From positions 62,001 through 126,000 of the forward strand of contig NZ_JALKBD010000015.1 of assembly GCF_023015905.1 (NCBI RefSeq): a DNA stretch of 64,000 bases. The letters run 5' to 3'. Numbering within the stretch: position 1 is the stretch's first letter; every line of letters begins with the position of its first letter. This DNA is from Arenibacter sp. F20364 (GTDB lineage Bacteria > Bacteroidota > Bacteroidia > Flavobacteriales > Flavobacteriaceae). Positions 28,194 through 37,597 of this stretch are shown here, piece after piece. A model generated the notes under the pieces. That model saw nothing but the letters and a program-made list of their open reading frames with translations. It made no database searches and was not told where the DNA came from. A program made the translations under genes and the position numbers.

Positions 28194-29174
28194 TTAAGGC
28201 CGTACTTTCGTGTAGTTGATCAGCTGCTGAGGACCTTCCAGTAAAACCCGAACAATTTGCAAGGTACCATCATCCTTGGTAGCTATCTCCCATTTTATGA
28301 GGGCAATGGTCCCTTTCTGAATTTCCAGCCCCGTAATACTTCGGGGATGAACGCAACTACCATCATTAAAAAAGGGAATATCCCCAGGATTGGGAAAACG
28401 AGGCCTGTGGGTATGGCCCGCTACAGTCAATATTTCATTCTTGGCCAAAATCCATTTTTTTATTCGCTTTTCAATTTTGATAAGCTCCTTATAGTTTTTT
28501 GCGGGACTAGTGGGATCGGCAATGCCCCATACCTGTAAAGGTTTCCATAAAACACGCACTAGAAATCTGCCCCAACGCCAGAAAGTGTAGTTCCACCAAT
28601 CCGCTTGGTGCCCATGAATCAGAAAAACTTCTTGTTGACTAATTTTATGCTTTAAAATTATGGCTTCATGGAAGTTTATATCCTCAAACAATTCCTTGTT
28701 ACAGTCCTCTATTGGTTCAAAATAAGACGATAGGTTCTTCTGTACATAAGTGGGATCCTTATAAACCATGTCATGATTTCCCCATATCATATGGAGTCTT
28801 TTTTCCATATGGAATTGCTTTAAAAGTTTGTACACGTTCTTATGTGCATTAAAAATGGAATCAAAGCTAATATTCTCCCATAGTTCATCGCCATCCCCCA
28901 ATTCACAGTAAGTAAACCCCTCATTAAAGTAGTGTCTCAGGGCATGAAAATAAATATTGCGGTTATTGGCAAATTCGTCGGCAAAACTACTATCTCCCCT
29001 ATGGCAATCGCTGAACAGTATAATTTTTGAAGTATCGTCAAAAGAAAGGGTCTTGGCATTTTTATAAGCTCTGGACAATCTGGTAAATGAAGACATTTCT
29101 TTTAGGTTAAAAGTTAATACTTTTTTTAGTTTAGGGATTAAGGTTGAACTAAACATCTTTGGGAGTATTCCCAA
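28194..29174 (-). CDS. Cytoplasmic-type metallophosphoesterase
   Basis: Up to 326 residues, with calcineurin-like blocks in order: ILFSDCHRGD (about 52), LGDGDELWEN (about 96), IWGNHDMVY (about 130), LIHGHQADWW (about 183) and VAGHTHRPRFP (about 252). The SDCHRGD...ADEF opening and the GDGDE second block mark a small subfamily unlike the exported one at 24613-25638. Substrate unknown. The start is uncertain: ATG 29174 adds a basic amphipathic segment, while ATG 29096 (MSSFTRL, preceded by AAAGAA) is equally plausible and gives 300 residues. No signal peptide is convincing. Confidence 0.8.
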   Translation of the reverse strand: MGILPKMFSSTLIPKLKKVLTFNLKEMSSFTRLSRAYKNAKTLSFDDTSKIILFSDCHRGDSSFADEFANNRNIYFHALRHYFNEGFTYCELGDGDELWENISFDSIFNAHKNVYKLLKQFHMEKRLHMIWGNHDMVYKDPTYVQKNLSSYFEPIEDCNKELFEDINFHEAIILKHKISQQEVFLIHGHQADWWNYTFWRWGRFLVRVLWKPLQVWGIADPTSPAKNYKELIKIEKRIKKWILAKNEILTVAGHTHRPRFPNPGDIPFFNDGSCVHPRSITGLEIQKGTIALIKWEIATKDDGTLQIVRVLLEGPQQLINYTKVRP

Positions 29175-29281
29175 ACTAGTCGTCCAACAGTAATTAAATA
29201 GGATAAATATCCAAAAAAAAAGAAGTCTTTTCCAATATGGCCCAAAAAATGAAAGAATGCATTTTCTTTTGTAATTTTACG

Positions 29282-29295
29282 GTCCAAACTTGGAC
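29282..29295. repeat. Short palindrome before the GAF gene
   Basis: GTCCAA-AC-TTGGAC, a perfect 6+6 inverted repeat ending 11 bases before the GAF-protein ATG. The position suits an operator or a leader hairpin; chance is possible at this length. Confidence 0.3.
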
Positions 29296-29306
29296 TAAAG
29301 ATAACA

Positions 29307-31676
29307 ATGAAGGGATTTACGGATAAAATATCACCGTTGGAGCATCATATAAGCTTTGATAAATTATTGAAGCAATATGACGATATGGCAAATAGCGAGG
29401 ATACTTTTCTTGTCTCCAAGGCTAAATATATATTAAATGCCCAAGCTCCTTTCCCGGAACTCCGTGATGGATTTACGGATATATCCTTATTGGAAAAACA
29501 CAAGGATGTAATACAGATCATCTTGCAAGATCTTTTTTCCCAGGTTCTGACCAACAATGAAATAAAAACTGCCTCCACACCTTATACCAACGTTACTTTT
29601 AATTCCAGTAAACGTTTTGAGCGAATTTTGGAAGAAGCAGGACCAAACTTTACTCCGGAAATAAGGAATCAGGAAGAGGGGGTAAGTTATATTATGTCCT
29701 GTGTAGTAATCCTAAACTTTTATTACGGATTTAAGTTAGATTTTAAGAGGCCCTTTTTTTATTATATCCCCGATGCAAAAGGAGTAATGAAACATTACAG
29801 GATTTTGTACAATGCGGATTTCATAGATATCTTACCCAACGGAAAACCCCCAGAGATTACAGAAGATGATGTAAATGAGTTATTGAAAAATTTTGAAAAT
29901 GTGGAGCTTTGGAAACAAAAAATTCCACCCAATAGTTTTATCAGTAAAGGTTTTGTAATATCCAACATGTTCGATGTTACCGCGGAACATTCAATTTCCG
30001 AGATAAAATCGAGCCTGATCATTAATGACAAAACTGGCGGTAATTTCATTCAAGGTGTTGAAAATACCTTTAAATCTTTATTTGGATTGCCCAATATGCG
30101 TATAGGGTTTTCCATTTACAATTCCCATGACAAACAATTTGAAAATGTAGCCATAATTGGGATGTGCAGTTTTATTTTACAAAACAAGCAGGTGGAGACA
30201 TGCAATGAATCGCTTTGTAAGGAATCTTATCAGAAACTAATAGATCAGAATAGCTACTTTGTAATTTCGGATGTAGATAAATTTTTTAAACTCTCCGGTG
30301 GTATAGCGCCTTATAAGGGTTTGCACGACCAAAAAATTAAGAGCGCCCTTTTTGCCCCCATTGCAAAGGAAGGGAAACTGTTGGGAGTATTGGAATTGGT
30401 ATCCGATAAGGTAAACGACTTCAATAATGTTAATGCCCAGAAATTGGACGACGTTGTCCCCTATATTGTATCAGCGGTTTTACGATCCTTGGAGGAAGAG
30501 GAGAATTTAATCGATGCTGTAATACAAAATGAATGCACCTCTGTTCATCCGTCCGTTTACTGGAAGTTTAAAGAGGAAGCAAAACGCTTTATACAGGAAG
30601 ACACAGAGGGGCTGCAACCCTCTTTTCGTGAAATTGTCTTTGACGAAGTATATCCATTATATGGACAAGTGGATATCCAAAATTCCTCGCAAGAACGGAA
30701 TTCGGCCATACAAAGGGATCTTATGATCCAGTTGTCCGAAATTAAAAATATAATGACCGAGGTTTGGCAAAAGTATAGTTTGCCCATTTACGAAGAACTC
30801 ATATTTAGAGTGGACAACCATCTTGAAGAGATCAAGGAGATCCTGCATACCAATAGCGAACAGGCCATTTTTGATTTTGTCCAAGAAGAAATAAACCCCG
30901 TTTTTGCACATATCAAAAAATCAGATACCCATATCCAAAATCTATTGGTTTCCTATGAGTCCAAAATAGATAAGGGAACCCGTTCCTACTACGATCATAG
31001 AAAAAATTATGACCAAAGCGTAATGCTGATCAACAAAAAGTTGGCTTCGGTAATCGACAAGAAACAGGAAGAAGCACAAGAGATGTATCCCCACTATTTT
31101 GAGCGTTACAAGACCGATGGCGTAGAACACAATATGTACATAGGGGATTCTATTACAGGAGCAAGGCCGTTCGATCTACTTTACCTCAATAATCTTAGGT
31201 TATGGCAGTTACAGGTTATTTGTGAAATGGAAAATAAGCACTATGACCTCAAATCCAAGCTGCAGGTACAATTAAACGTGGCATCCCTTATCTTAGTCTA
31301 TAATGGCTCGCTGTCCATTCGTTTTAGGATGGACGAGAAACGTTTTGACGTCGACGGTACCTATAATGCCAGATATGAGATCATAAAAAAACGAATCGAT
31401 AAGTCTTACATTAAAGGAACCAACGAAAGATTGACCCAGGCAGGTAAAATTGCCATTGTTTATTCCCAGAAAAAGGATGAATTGGAATATCTACGTTATA
31501 TCAGGTTCTTAAAATCCAAGGGTTATTTTAGTGGAAAAATAGAAATTGTTGAATTGGAGGGGCTCCAAGGGGTTTCGGGCTTAAAGGCCATTAGGGCTTC
31601 CATTCTTTATAAATCACATAAAGAAAAAGACAAGACCTATACTTACGAGGACTTAATGGAAGAGCTGAACAATTAA
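29307..31676 (+). CDS. Large GAF-domain protein of unknown role
   Basis: A 789-residue soluble protein with no signal or membrane segment. Residues 1-230 are an N-terminal helical domain I cannot name. About 235-395 is a GAF-like fold (IIGMCSFILQ..., SYFVISDVDKFF, ALFAPIAKEGKLLGVLELVSDK). About 400-620 is helical with coiled-coil character, and the last 150 residues form another mixed domain ending YEDLMEELNN. There is no histidine-kinase, GGDEF or HTH signature, so it may sense a ligand and work through protein contacts. It converges on the HD/Pycsar-effector gene with 16 bases between stops. I do not know the family's function. Confidence 0.75.
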   Translation: MKGFTDKISPLEHHISFDKLLKQYDDMANSEDTFLVSKAKYILNAQAPFPELRDGFTDISLLEKHKDVIQIILQDLFSQVLTNNEIKTASTPYTNVTFNSSKRFERILEEAGPNFTPEIRNQEEGVSYIMSCVVILNFYYGFKLDFKRPFFYYIPDAKGVMKHYRILYNADFIDILPNGKPPEITEDDVNELLKNFENVELWKQKIPPNSFISKGFVISNMFDVTAEHSISEIKSSLIINDKTGGNFIQGVENTFKSLFGLPNMRIGFSIYNSHDKQFENVAIIGMCSFILQNKQVETCNESLCKESYQKLIDQNSYFVISDVDKFFKLSGGIAPYKGLHDQKIKSALFAPIAKEGKLLGVLELVSDKVNDFNNVNAQKLDDVVPYIVSAVLRSLEEEENLIDAVIQNECTSVHPSVYWKFKEEAKRFIQEDTEGLQPSFREIVFDEVYPLYGQVDIQNSSQERNSAIQRDLMIQLSEIKNIMTEVWQKYSLPIYEELIFRVDNHLEEIKEILHTNSEQAIFDFVQEEINPVFAHIKKSDTHIQNLLVSYESKIDKGTRSYYDHRKNYDQSVMLINKKLASVIDKKQEEAQEMYPHYFERYKTDGVEHNMYIGDSITGARPFDLLYLNNLRLWQLQVICEMENKHYDLKSKLQVQLNVASLILVYNGSLSIRFRMDEKRFDVDGTYNARYEIIKKRIDKSYIKGTNERLTQAGKIAIVYSQKKDELEYLRYIRFLKSKGYFSGKIEIVELEGLQGVSGLKAIRASILYKSHKEKDKTYTYEDLMEELNN

Positions 31677-31692
31677 TCTGTTTTATTTTTGT

Positions 31693-32883
31693 TCATATAC
31701 CCCTATCGGGCCCAAAATACTTAAAGGCTACAACAAAGGCAAAAACGGAAATAATCATTCCAATAATAAAAATAGTATAGGTCCATCGAAGTATTTTATA
31801 TTTCCTATTCAATACCAATCCAAGATAATACAAATCCTTGGTCAAAGAGGAATAGATATAATCCTTATCCTGTACCAATTCGTTAATGGCCCATTGGTAA
31901 TCCTCGAGCTTCATTTTGTGAAAATTTCCAAAGAACAGCAAATTTACCTTGCGTTGCTTTACATCGTCCTTGGTAAACTGACCTTGGGTAACATTTGGCC
32001 TTGTGGCAAGAACAGCAAGTACCATTGACACAACGCTGAATAACACAAAAATAAGTGTTGGGTAAATCAGATAATTGTTCGAAGGGTTGTCCAGTTTGGT
32101 CATGAGGTTGGACAGCACCAAAGAAATAATAATGGCATTTACCGAGAGTAGGATATTGGCCTTGGTGTCAGCAATATCACTCAACATTAAATGATTTTTT
32201 AGAGTTACCCTAAACAAGGTCTGTATACCTCTATCTGGACTTTCACTCTTATATTTCGCCTTTAATTTTTCCTTTTTTGCTAAATTTTCCTCGGCTTTAT
32301 TACCCTTTATAAGCCTTCTTAAATTTTTATTCTTTTCATCCTGCCAATTCTGAAGGGCATAATCGGTATAAAATCGCTGTTCCGTTTGGAACATTTTTAG
32401 ATTCGCGTCCCGCCACTCCTTTTGCGTATAGGTTGCCAACCCTAAATTATCCAATTCCTCCCGTAATAACTCTGAAGTTTCCAAATAGCTCTTCTTCCCA
32501 AAATGGGAACAATCGGCATCCCTGATAATTTCCTCCAACAAGTTTTGGGGCTCATAGAACCTTTTCGTTGCCATAATTAGGCTACAAATACTATCTATCT
32601 TCTTTTGGTCGTAATTCTGTGTTGCCAAAAATTCCCGGGCTATAACACAGCTGGTCTCCTCGTGGTTCTCCGAACCTTTGGTATACCCGGTATCATGTAA
32701 CCAAGCCGCCAACAATAATCTTTCATTTTCATCCTCCCCCAGTTTATAAAAGTTCAATAATTCTTTAGTACTTTTAACAACCCGCCGGGTATGACTCAAA
32801 TTATGGTATAAATAACTGGAGTCTAATTTATTGGATAATAAATCAACAACAAAATTTTCAGTTTTTTCGAGAATTTCCGACAT
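31693..32883 (-). CDS. HD-domain phosphohydrolase fused to a Pycsar-effector membrane domain
   Basis: A 396-residue two-part protein. Residues 1-180 are an HD domain: His31 (YHNLSHTRRV), the HD pair His63-Asp64 (WLHDTGY) and Asp122/Asp124 (IIRDADCSHFG). A charged linker (about 180-217) leads to a DUF5706/Pycsar-effector-type domain (about 218-396) with the diagnostic SDIADTKANILLSVNAIIIS at 235-254 and membrane helices near 243-263, 272-293 and 366-387. Stand-alone effectors of this class damage the membrane when bound to cCMP or cUMP in phage defence. No pyrimidine cyclase gene is visible here. The HD part might destroy the signal. The gene is divergent, by 54 bases, from the phosphoesterase-barrel gene. 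Confidence 0.82.
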   Translation of the reverse strand: MSEILEKTENFVVDLLSNKLDSSYLYHNLSHTRRVVKSTKELLNFYKLGEDENERLLLAAWLHDTGYTKGSENHEETSCVIAREFLATQNYDQKKIDSICSLIMATKRFYEPQNLLEEIIRDADCSHFGKKSYLETSELLREELDNLGLATYTQKEWRDANLKMFQTEQRFYTDYALQNWQDEKNKNLRRLIKGNKAEENLAKKEKLKAKYKSESPDRGIQTLFRVTLKNHLMLSDIADTKANILLSVNAIIISLVLSNLMTKLDNPSNNYLIYPTLIFVLFSVVSMVLAVLATRPNVTQGQFTKDDVKQRKVNLLFFGNFHKMKLEDYQWAINELVQDKDYIYSSLTKDLYYLGLVLNRKYKILRWTYTIFIIGMIISVFAFVVAFKYFGPDRGI

Positions 32884-32937
32884 AAGAGTTAATTATGACT
32901 CACAAATTACAAAATTTTGATTTCTAAACTGATGAAC

Positions 32938-35900
32938 ATGAGGAAACATTACCTACTTATATCCATACTTTTTCTTTTGGTAGGCTGTGCCACATATAAA
33001 ACAAAATATGCGGAAGATGGTATTTCAAGGCCTATATCCGGAAAGAGCGAATTATTACACACTTTTTATTTGATAGGTGATGCCGGAAAATCTCCTATGG
33101 ATGACCAGAGCGATGCACTAAAAGCCTTTCAAAAGGCATTGGGCAAAGCCAATAAAAATAGTACTGCCCTATTTCTGGGGGATAATATCTACCCTGCGGG
33201 AATGCCAGACAAAAAGGATTCTACCCAAGCCTATTTGGAAGCCAAAAACAATCTTGATGCGCAACTGGAAACCCTGGCCCAATTTCAGGGCAATCCTATT
33301 TTTATTCCTGGGAACCATGATTGGTACAATGAAGGTCTCGAAGGACTGGAAAGGCAACAAAAATATATACAGAAGAAATTAAAAAGCAAAGAGGTCTTTT
33401 TTCCGGAAGATGGCTGCCCCATTGAGAAAATTGACATCAATGATCAAATTGTCGTTATTGCCATTGATACGGAATGGTACTTGACCAACTGGGACAAACA
33501 CCCCACTATAAACGATAAATGCGAAATAAAGGATCGTGAAACATTTTTTGAGGAATTGGAAAGCCTTATCAAAAAAAACAGGGACAGGACTACCATTTTG
33601 GCCATACACCATCCCATGTTCAGCTATGGACCGCACGGCGGACAATACTCGGCAAAACTTCATTTAAACCCAGCAGGGGGCAACTTTCCATTCCCTATTT
33701 TAGGTTCTTTTGTAAACCTAATAAGAAAAACAAGTGGTGCCTCCTATGCCGATCTTCAAAACAAAAGATATACGGAATTAAGGAATCGCGTGATAACCCT
33801 GGCACAGTACTCGGATAAGGTTATATTGACTTCAGGACACGAACACACCCTTCAATACATTGTGGAGGACAACACTCCCCAAATCGTTAGTGGTTCCGGT
33901 TCCAAAGAAGGGGCCACAAGATTGTTGAACGGCTCTAAATTCTCCACAGGTAGAATGGGCTATGCCGAATTAAAGGTATACCATGATGGCTCCTCCGAGG
34001 TCCAATATTTTGGCGTTGGCCAAAATTACGATCCGGAACCCTTATTTTCCTCACAGGTACTACCTCCGGATAGAGACGAAAAATATGTGTTTAACGACAA
34101 AGATTTTCCAAGGGAGATAAAAGCATCTGTTTACTCCCCGGAAGAGATCGACAAAAGTAAATTTTTCAAAACTATTTGGGGCGAAAGATATAGAAAGTAT
34201 TACGGCATTGAAGTTAATGCGCCTACCCTTCGATTAGACACTGTTTTTGGCGGTTTAAAACCGGTCCGAAAAGGTGGCGGCAACCAATCCAAATCCTTGC
34301 GGCTAGTTGATAATTCCGGAAAGGAATACGTTATTAGGGCAGTTAAAAAAAGCGCAGAGGTATATCTTCAGGCCATGGCTTTTAAGGATAAATATGTTAT
34401 TGGCGAATTTAAGGACACCTATACCGAAAAATTTTTAATGGATTTTTATACCGGAGCACTACCCTACGGTCTTCTTACCGTGGGCACCCTTTCCGATGCG
34501 ATAGACCTTTATCATACCAACCCTAAATTATACTACATTCCAAAGCAAACTGCCCTAGAGGAATTTAATGGGGAGTTTGGGGATGAACTTTATATTATGG
34601 AAGAGCAGGTGGGCGACGGCCATGGAGATTTGGGCAGTTTTGGTTATGCCAATAAAATTGAAAGTACCTGGGACATGATCGACAAAATTAAACGGGACGA
34701 AAAATATGTGGTGAATACGGATAGGTACCTAAGGACCCGATTATTTGATATGGCCATGGGCGATTGGGATCGACATGACGACCAATGGCGCTGGGGAGAA
34801 ATTAAGGATAAGGAAACAGGAAAGATTGTTTTTGAGGCCATTCCACGAGATCGGGACCAAGTGTATTCCATCTGGGGAGATGGGGCGTTAATGAGCGTAG
34901 CTACAAGAATAATTCCTGCCCTAAAGATGATGGAGGGATTTAATAAGGACATTAGGGACGTTGAAGCCTTTAATAAAAATGCTTACGGCTTAGATGTAAC
35001 TTTATTGGCAGAAACAACCAAGGCTGACTGGGAGAAACAACTGCAATTTATTCAGCAAAATCTTACCCCTAATGTCATTGATAAGGCTTTTGAGTCCTTA
35101 CCAGAGGAAATTTTGGACGAAAACATCCTTGGTTTGAAAGAAATTCTCATATCCCGAATAAAGAACCTCCCCAAAATTGCAGACAATTACTATACGGCAC
35201 TTAATAAGTATGTCGTTATCAAAGGCACCGACAAGGATGATTGGTTCGAAATTAACAATTTGTCGGATCTGGAAGTGGAGATCAAAGCCTTTCGCAATAT
35301 AGATGGAGAAAAGGAAAAGCTATTTTTTCAAAAGAAATTCAGCAGCGATATAACAAAGGAAATTTGGATCTATGGTTTGGACGATGATGATATTTTTGAA
35401 GTTGCTGGCGCAAAGGGCAACAAAATCAAAATTAGACTTATTGGGGGACAGAACAACGATATTTACGACATTTCCGGAGGGACCAATACTTGGATATATG
35501 ACTATAAAACCAAAAAGAATACATTCAAGAAAATAAAGGGAGCAAAGCTTAGACTTACCAAAGATTATGAAACCAACACCTATCAGCCGCTTAAACTAAG
35601 GAATAGTACCCGGCAGATAGTGCCGACCATCGGATTTAACCCAGATGATGGAATGAAGCTTGGTTTCAATGCTGCAAATACTTTTTATGGATTCAGACAA
35701 AACCCTTACACTACCCAGCACCAATACAATGCCGCCTACTATTTTGCAACCGATGGCTTTGAATTGGGCTACAAAGGAGAGTTTGCCCATTTTGTAGAAA
35801 ACTGGAATTTGGAATTGGCCGCCCGTTTTACCAGTCCTAATTTCAGCGTTAATTTTTTTGGAATTGGGAATGAAACCGAAAATTTTGATGACACTTTGGA

Positions 35901-36645
35901 GATGGATTACAATAGGGTAAAAATTCAAAACTTAAGTTTTTCTCCCTCCTTGATATGGCGAGGACAGTTGGGAGCAAAATTCAGAACTGGTATTTTGTTG
36001 GAAAGTTTAGAAGTAGAAGAAACCGAAGATAGGTTCGTGAACACCTTTTATCTGGCCAACGGGGAAGAGAATAGGAATAGTTTTATTGGAGTAGATGTGG
36101 AATATACTTACGAAAATTTTGACAATAACGCCTTCCCCACCATGGGAACGGCAACTGGATTAATATTGGGATACAAGGCCAGTTTAGAGAACCAGGGGCA
36201 GGCATATGCCTATATTGTTCCCAGTCTTTCTTTTGATCATAAATTAGTGTCGAACGGCAGATTGGTCCTTGCCACCAAATGGAAAGCACATTTTAATTTG
36301 GGCGATGAATACGAATTCTACCAGGCCGCCAGTATTGGTGGAATAGATGGACTCAGGGGCTATAGAAATCAACGCTTTTCCGGCAAGACCAGTTATTACC
36401 AAAACACTGACCTTAGATACAGCTTAAAGAGATTAAAAACTGGACTACTGCCCGTTACGGTGGGAATTTATGGCGGATTTGATTATGGCAGGGTTTGGAC
36501 ACCCAACGAAAATTCCGATCAATGGCACAACTCCTATGGAGGAGGTTTTTTTCTTAACGGAGCGGATATCATGACCGCCAGAGTAGCCTTGTTCAATAGT
36601 GTTGACGGCCCAAGGTTTTCCTTTGGTATTGGTTTTGGATTCTGA
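32938..36645 (+). CDS. Giant lipoprotein: metallophosphoesterase fused to an outer-membrane barrel
   Basis: From ATG 32938 (ATG 32932 is also possible) the protein has 1235 residues. A lipobox at Cys17 (LLVGC) is followed by a calcineurin-like phosphoesterase (about 40-330) with YLIGDAGKSP, FLGDNIYP, IPGNHDWYNEG, AIHHPMFSYGPHG and SGHEHTLQYI. A 500-residue middle part of unknown fold contains GDWDRHDDQWRWGE and RDRDQVYSIWGDG, reminiscent of kinase-like catalytic loops. A C-terminal Omp85/BamA-like surface-antigen barrel (about 870-1235) ends in SFGIGFGF with a terminal Phe. The enzyme may thus be held at the outer membrane by its own barrel. Substrate unknown. Confidence 0.82.
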   Translation: MRKHYLLISILFLLVGCATYKTKYAEDGISRPISGKSELLHTFYLIGDAGKSPMDDQSDALKAFQKALGKANKNSTALFLGDNIYPAGMPDKKDSTQAYLEAKNNLDAQLETLAQFQGNPIFIPGNHDWYNEGLEGLERQQKYIQKKLKSKEVFFPEDGCPIEKIDINDQIVVIAIDTEWYLTNWDKHPTINDKCEIKDRETFFEELESLIKKNRDRTTILAIHHPMFSYGPHGGQYSAKLHLNPAGGNFPFPILGSFVNLIRKTSGASYADLQNKRYTELRNRVITLAQYSDKVILTSGHEHTLQYIVEDNTPQIVSGSGSKEGATRLLNGSKFSTGRMGYAELKVYHDGSSEVQYFGVGQNYDPEPLFSSQVLPPDRDEKYVFNDKDFPREIKASVYSPEEIDKSKFFKTIWGERYRKYYGIEVNAPTLRLDTVFGGLKPVRKGGGNQSKSLRLVDNSGKEYVIRAVKKSAEVYLQAMAFKDKYVIGEFKDTYTEKFLMDFYTGALPYGLLTVGTLSDAIDLYHTNPKLYYIPKQTALEEFNGEFGDELYIMEEQVGDGHGDLGSFGYANKIESTWDMIDKIKRDEKYVVNTDRYLRTRLFDMAMGDWDRHDDQWRWGEIKDKETGKIVFEAIPRDRDQVYSIWGDGALMSVATRIIPALKMMEGFNKDIRDVEAFNKNAYGLDVTLLAETTKADWEKQLQFIQQNLTPNVIDKAFESLPEEILDENILGLKEILISRIKNLPKIADNYYTALNKYVVIKGTDKDDWFEINNLSDLEVEIKAFRNIDGEKEKLFFQKKFSSDITKEIWIYGLDDDDIFEVAGAKGNKIKIRLIGGQNNDIYDISGGTNTWIYDYKTKKNTFKKIKGAKLRLTKDYETNTYQPLKLRNSTRQIVPTIGFNPDDGMKLGFNAANTFYGFRQNPYTTQHQYNAAYYFATDGFELGYKGEFAHFVENWNLELAARFTSPNFSVNFFGIGNETENFDDTLEMDYNRVKIQNLSFSPSLIWRGQLGAKFRTGILLESLEVEETEDRFVNTFYLANGEENRNSFIGVDVEYTYENFDNNAFPTMGTATGLILGYKASLENQGQAYAYIVPSLSFDHKLVSNGRLVLATKWKAHFNLGDEYEFYQAASIGGIDGLRGYRNQRFSGKTSYYQNTDLRYSLKRLKTGLLPVTVGIYGGFDYGRVWTPNENSDQWHNSYGGGFFLNGADIMTARVALFNSVDGPRFSFGIGFGF

Positions 36646-36676
36646 TGTACAACTCTAGCTTTTTTTTACACTTGGG

Positions 36677-37534
36677 TTAGTTGCTTAACGCGAAGGAATA
36701 AAGATTTCTTCCCGTTTTTCCCGACTCCTCGTCCGACAGAAATAATGTGTTATTATTAGTAAAAGAAACGGATTCCAATTGCGTATAGACCCCAAGATCT
36801 ATGGTTTTTAAGCTCCCGCCGGAAAAGAAATTGTCCATTACAAAATCGGTAAATACCCATAAAGTCCCATTTCCCAAAAGTACTATGGTCTTACCATCAG
36901 GAGATATATCGGCAGAAGTTACTTGCCTGTTTTTCTTTCCTTTGGGCGGAACAAATGAACCCAAATATTGGGCTTCATGATTTCCCTTTATAGCGGGCAC
37001 CTTATACAATAATGCTTCCCCGTTAAAAGGTTGGGTCCTGTTTTTGGTAATGATATAGAAGTTGTTTTGGTAATAAAAAAATGCCTCGGCATCATAAAGT
37101 AATTTATTCCTTTTGGGAGGAAAATGGGTCTGTTGAGGGTAATTGAACTCAATCTTTTCCGCTTCAAGATAATCGCCCTTTTCCAAATTGGGATCGGGAA
37201 TTTTATATATGGTCAAATTCTTCCTGTCATTGCTATTATTTCCAAAATCCCCTATGAATACATTACTCCCATCAGTGGCCAAATCCTCCCAATCACGATT
37301 TTTAGCATTTTTTACTTTTAATTCCTTTAATAGATCCCCTTCGTAATTTACTTGATAAATCTTGTCGGGATTACCTCTATCCATAATGAACCACACTGTG
37401 GAGTCCTTGGCAGGGACCATTCCCGAATTCTCGGTTAATTTATGGGGAAGTTTGGTAACATAGGTCAGTTGTCCATAATTACTTGCACAGCTAACTATGG
37501 TTCCCAAGAGCAACAATAACAAGTATTTTTTCAT
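36677..37534 (-). CDS. Propeller-like lipoprotein of unknown function
   Basis: A 285-residue protein with a lipobox at Cys16 (TIVSC). The mature part has strand-rich repeats suggesting a beta-propeller: ENSGMVPAKDSTVWFIMDRG, DWEDLATDGSNVFIGDFGNNSNDRK, LYDAEAFFYYQNNFYIITKN, SADISPDGKTIVLLGNGTLWVF. The DFGNN and DAEAF stretches recall SdiA-regulated/phytase-like propellers, but I cannot assign it firmly. It is the last gene of a minus-strand run with a GyrI-like protein and a haloperoxidase-like protein. Confidence 0.7.
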   Translation of the reverse strand: MKKYLLLLLLGTIVSCASNYGQLTYVTKLPHKLTENSGMVPAKDSTVWFIMDRGNPDKIYQVNYEGDLLKELKVKNAKNRDWEDLATDGSNVFIGDFGNNSNDRKNLTIYKIPDPNLEKGDYLEAEKIEFNYPQQTHFPPKRNKLLYDAEAFFYYQNNFYIITKNRTQPFNGEALLYKVPAIKGNHEAQYLGSFVPPKGKKNRQVTSADISPDGKTIVLLGNGTLWVFTDFVMDNFFSGGSLKTIDLGVYTQLESVSFTNNNTLFLSDEESGKTGRNLYSFALSN

Positions 37535-37597
37535 CCAATTAAAATTTAATTTTTTAGGTCGGCCAGTAAAAATAACCCTGTTTATAATCCCTTCCTA

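Noticed and set aside
29611-31350. AAACGTTTTG copies inside the GAF gene as further LacI operators
   Set aside because: They lie in coding sequence, differ from the perfect AAAACGTTTT palindrome, and are far from any sugar-use promoter.
31693-32883. Calling a full Pycsar defence system
   Set aside because: Only an effector-like domain is present; no cyclase gene is visible in the window.
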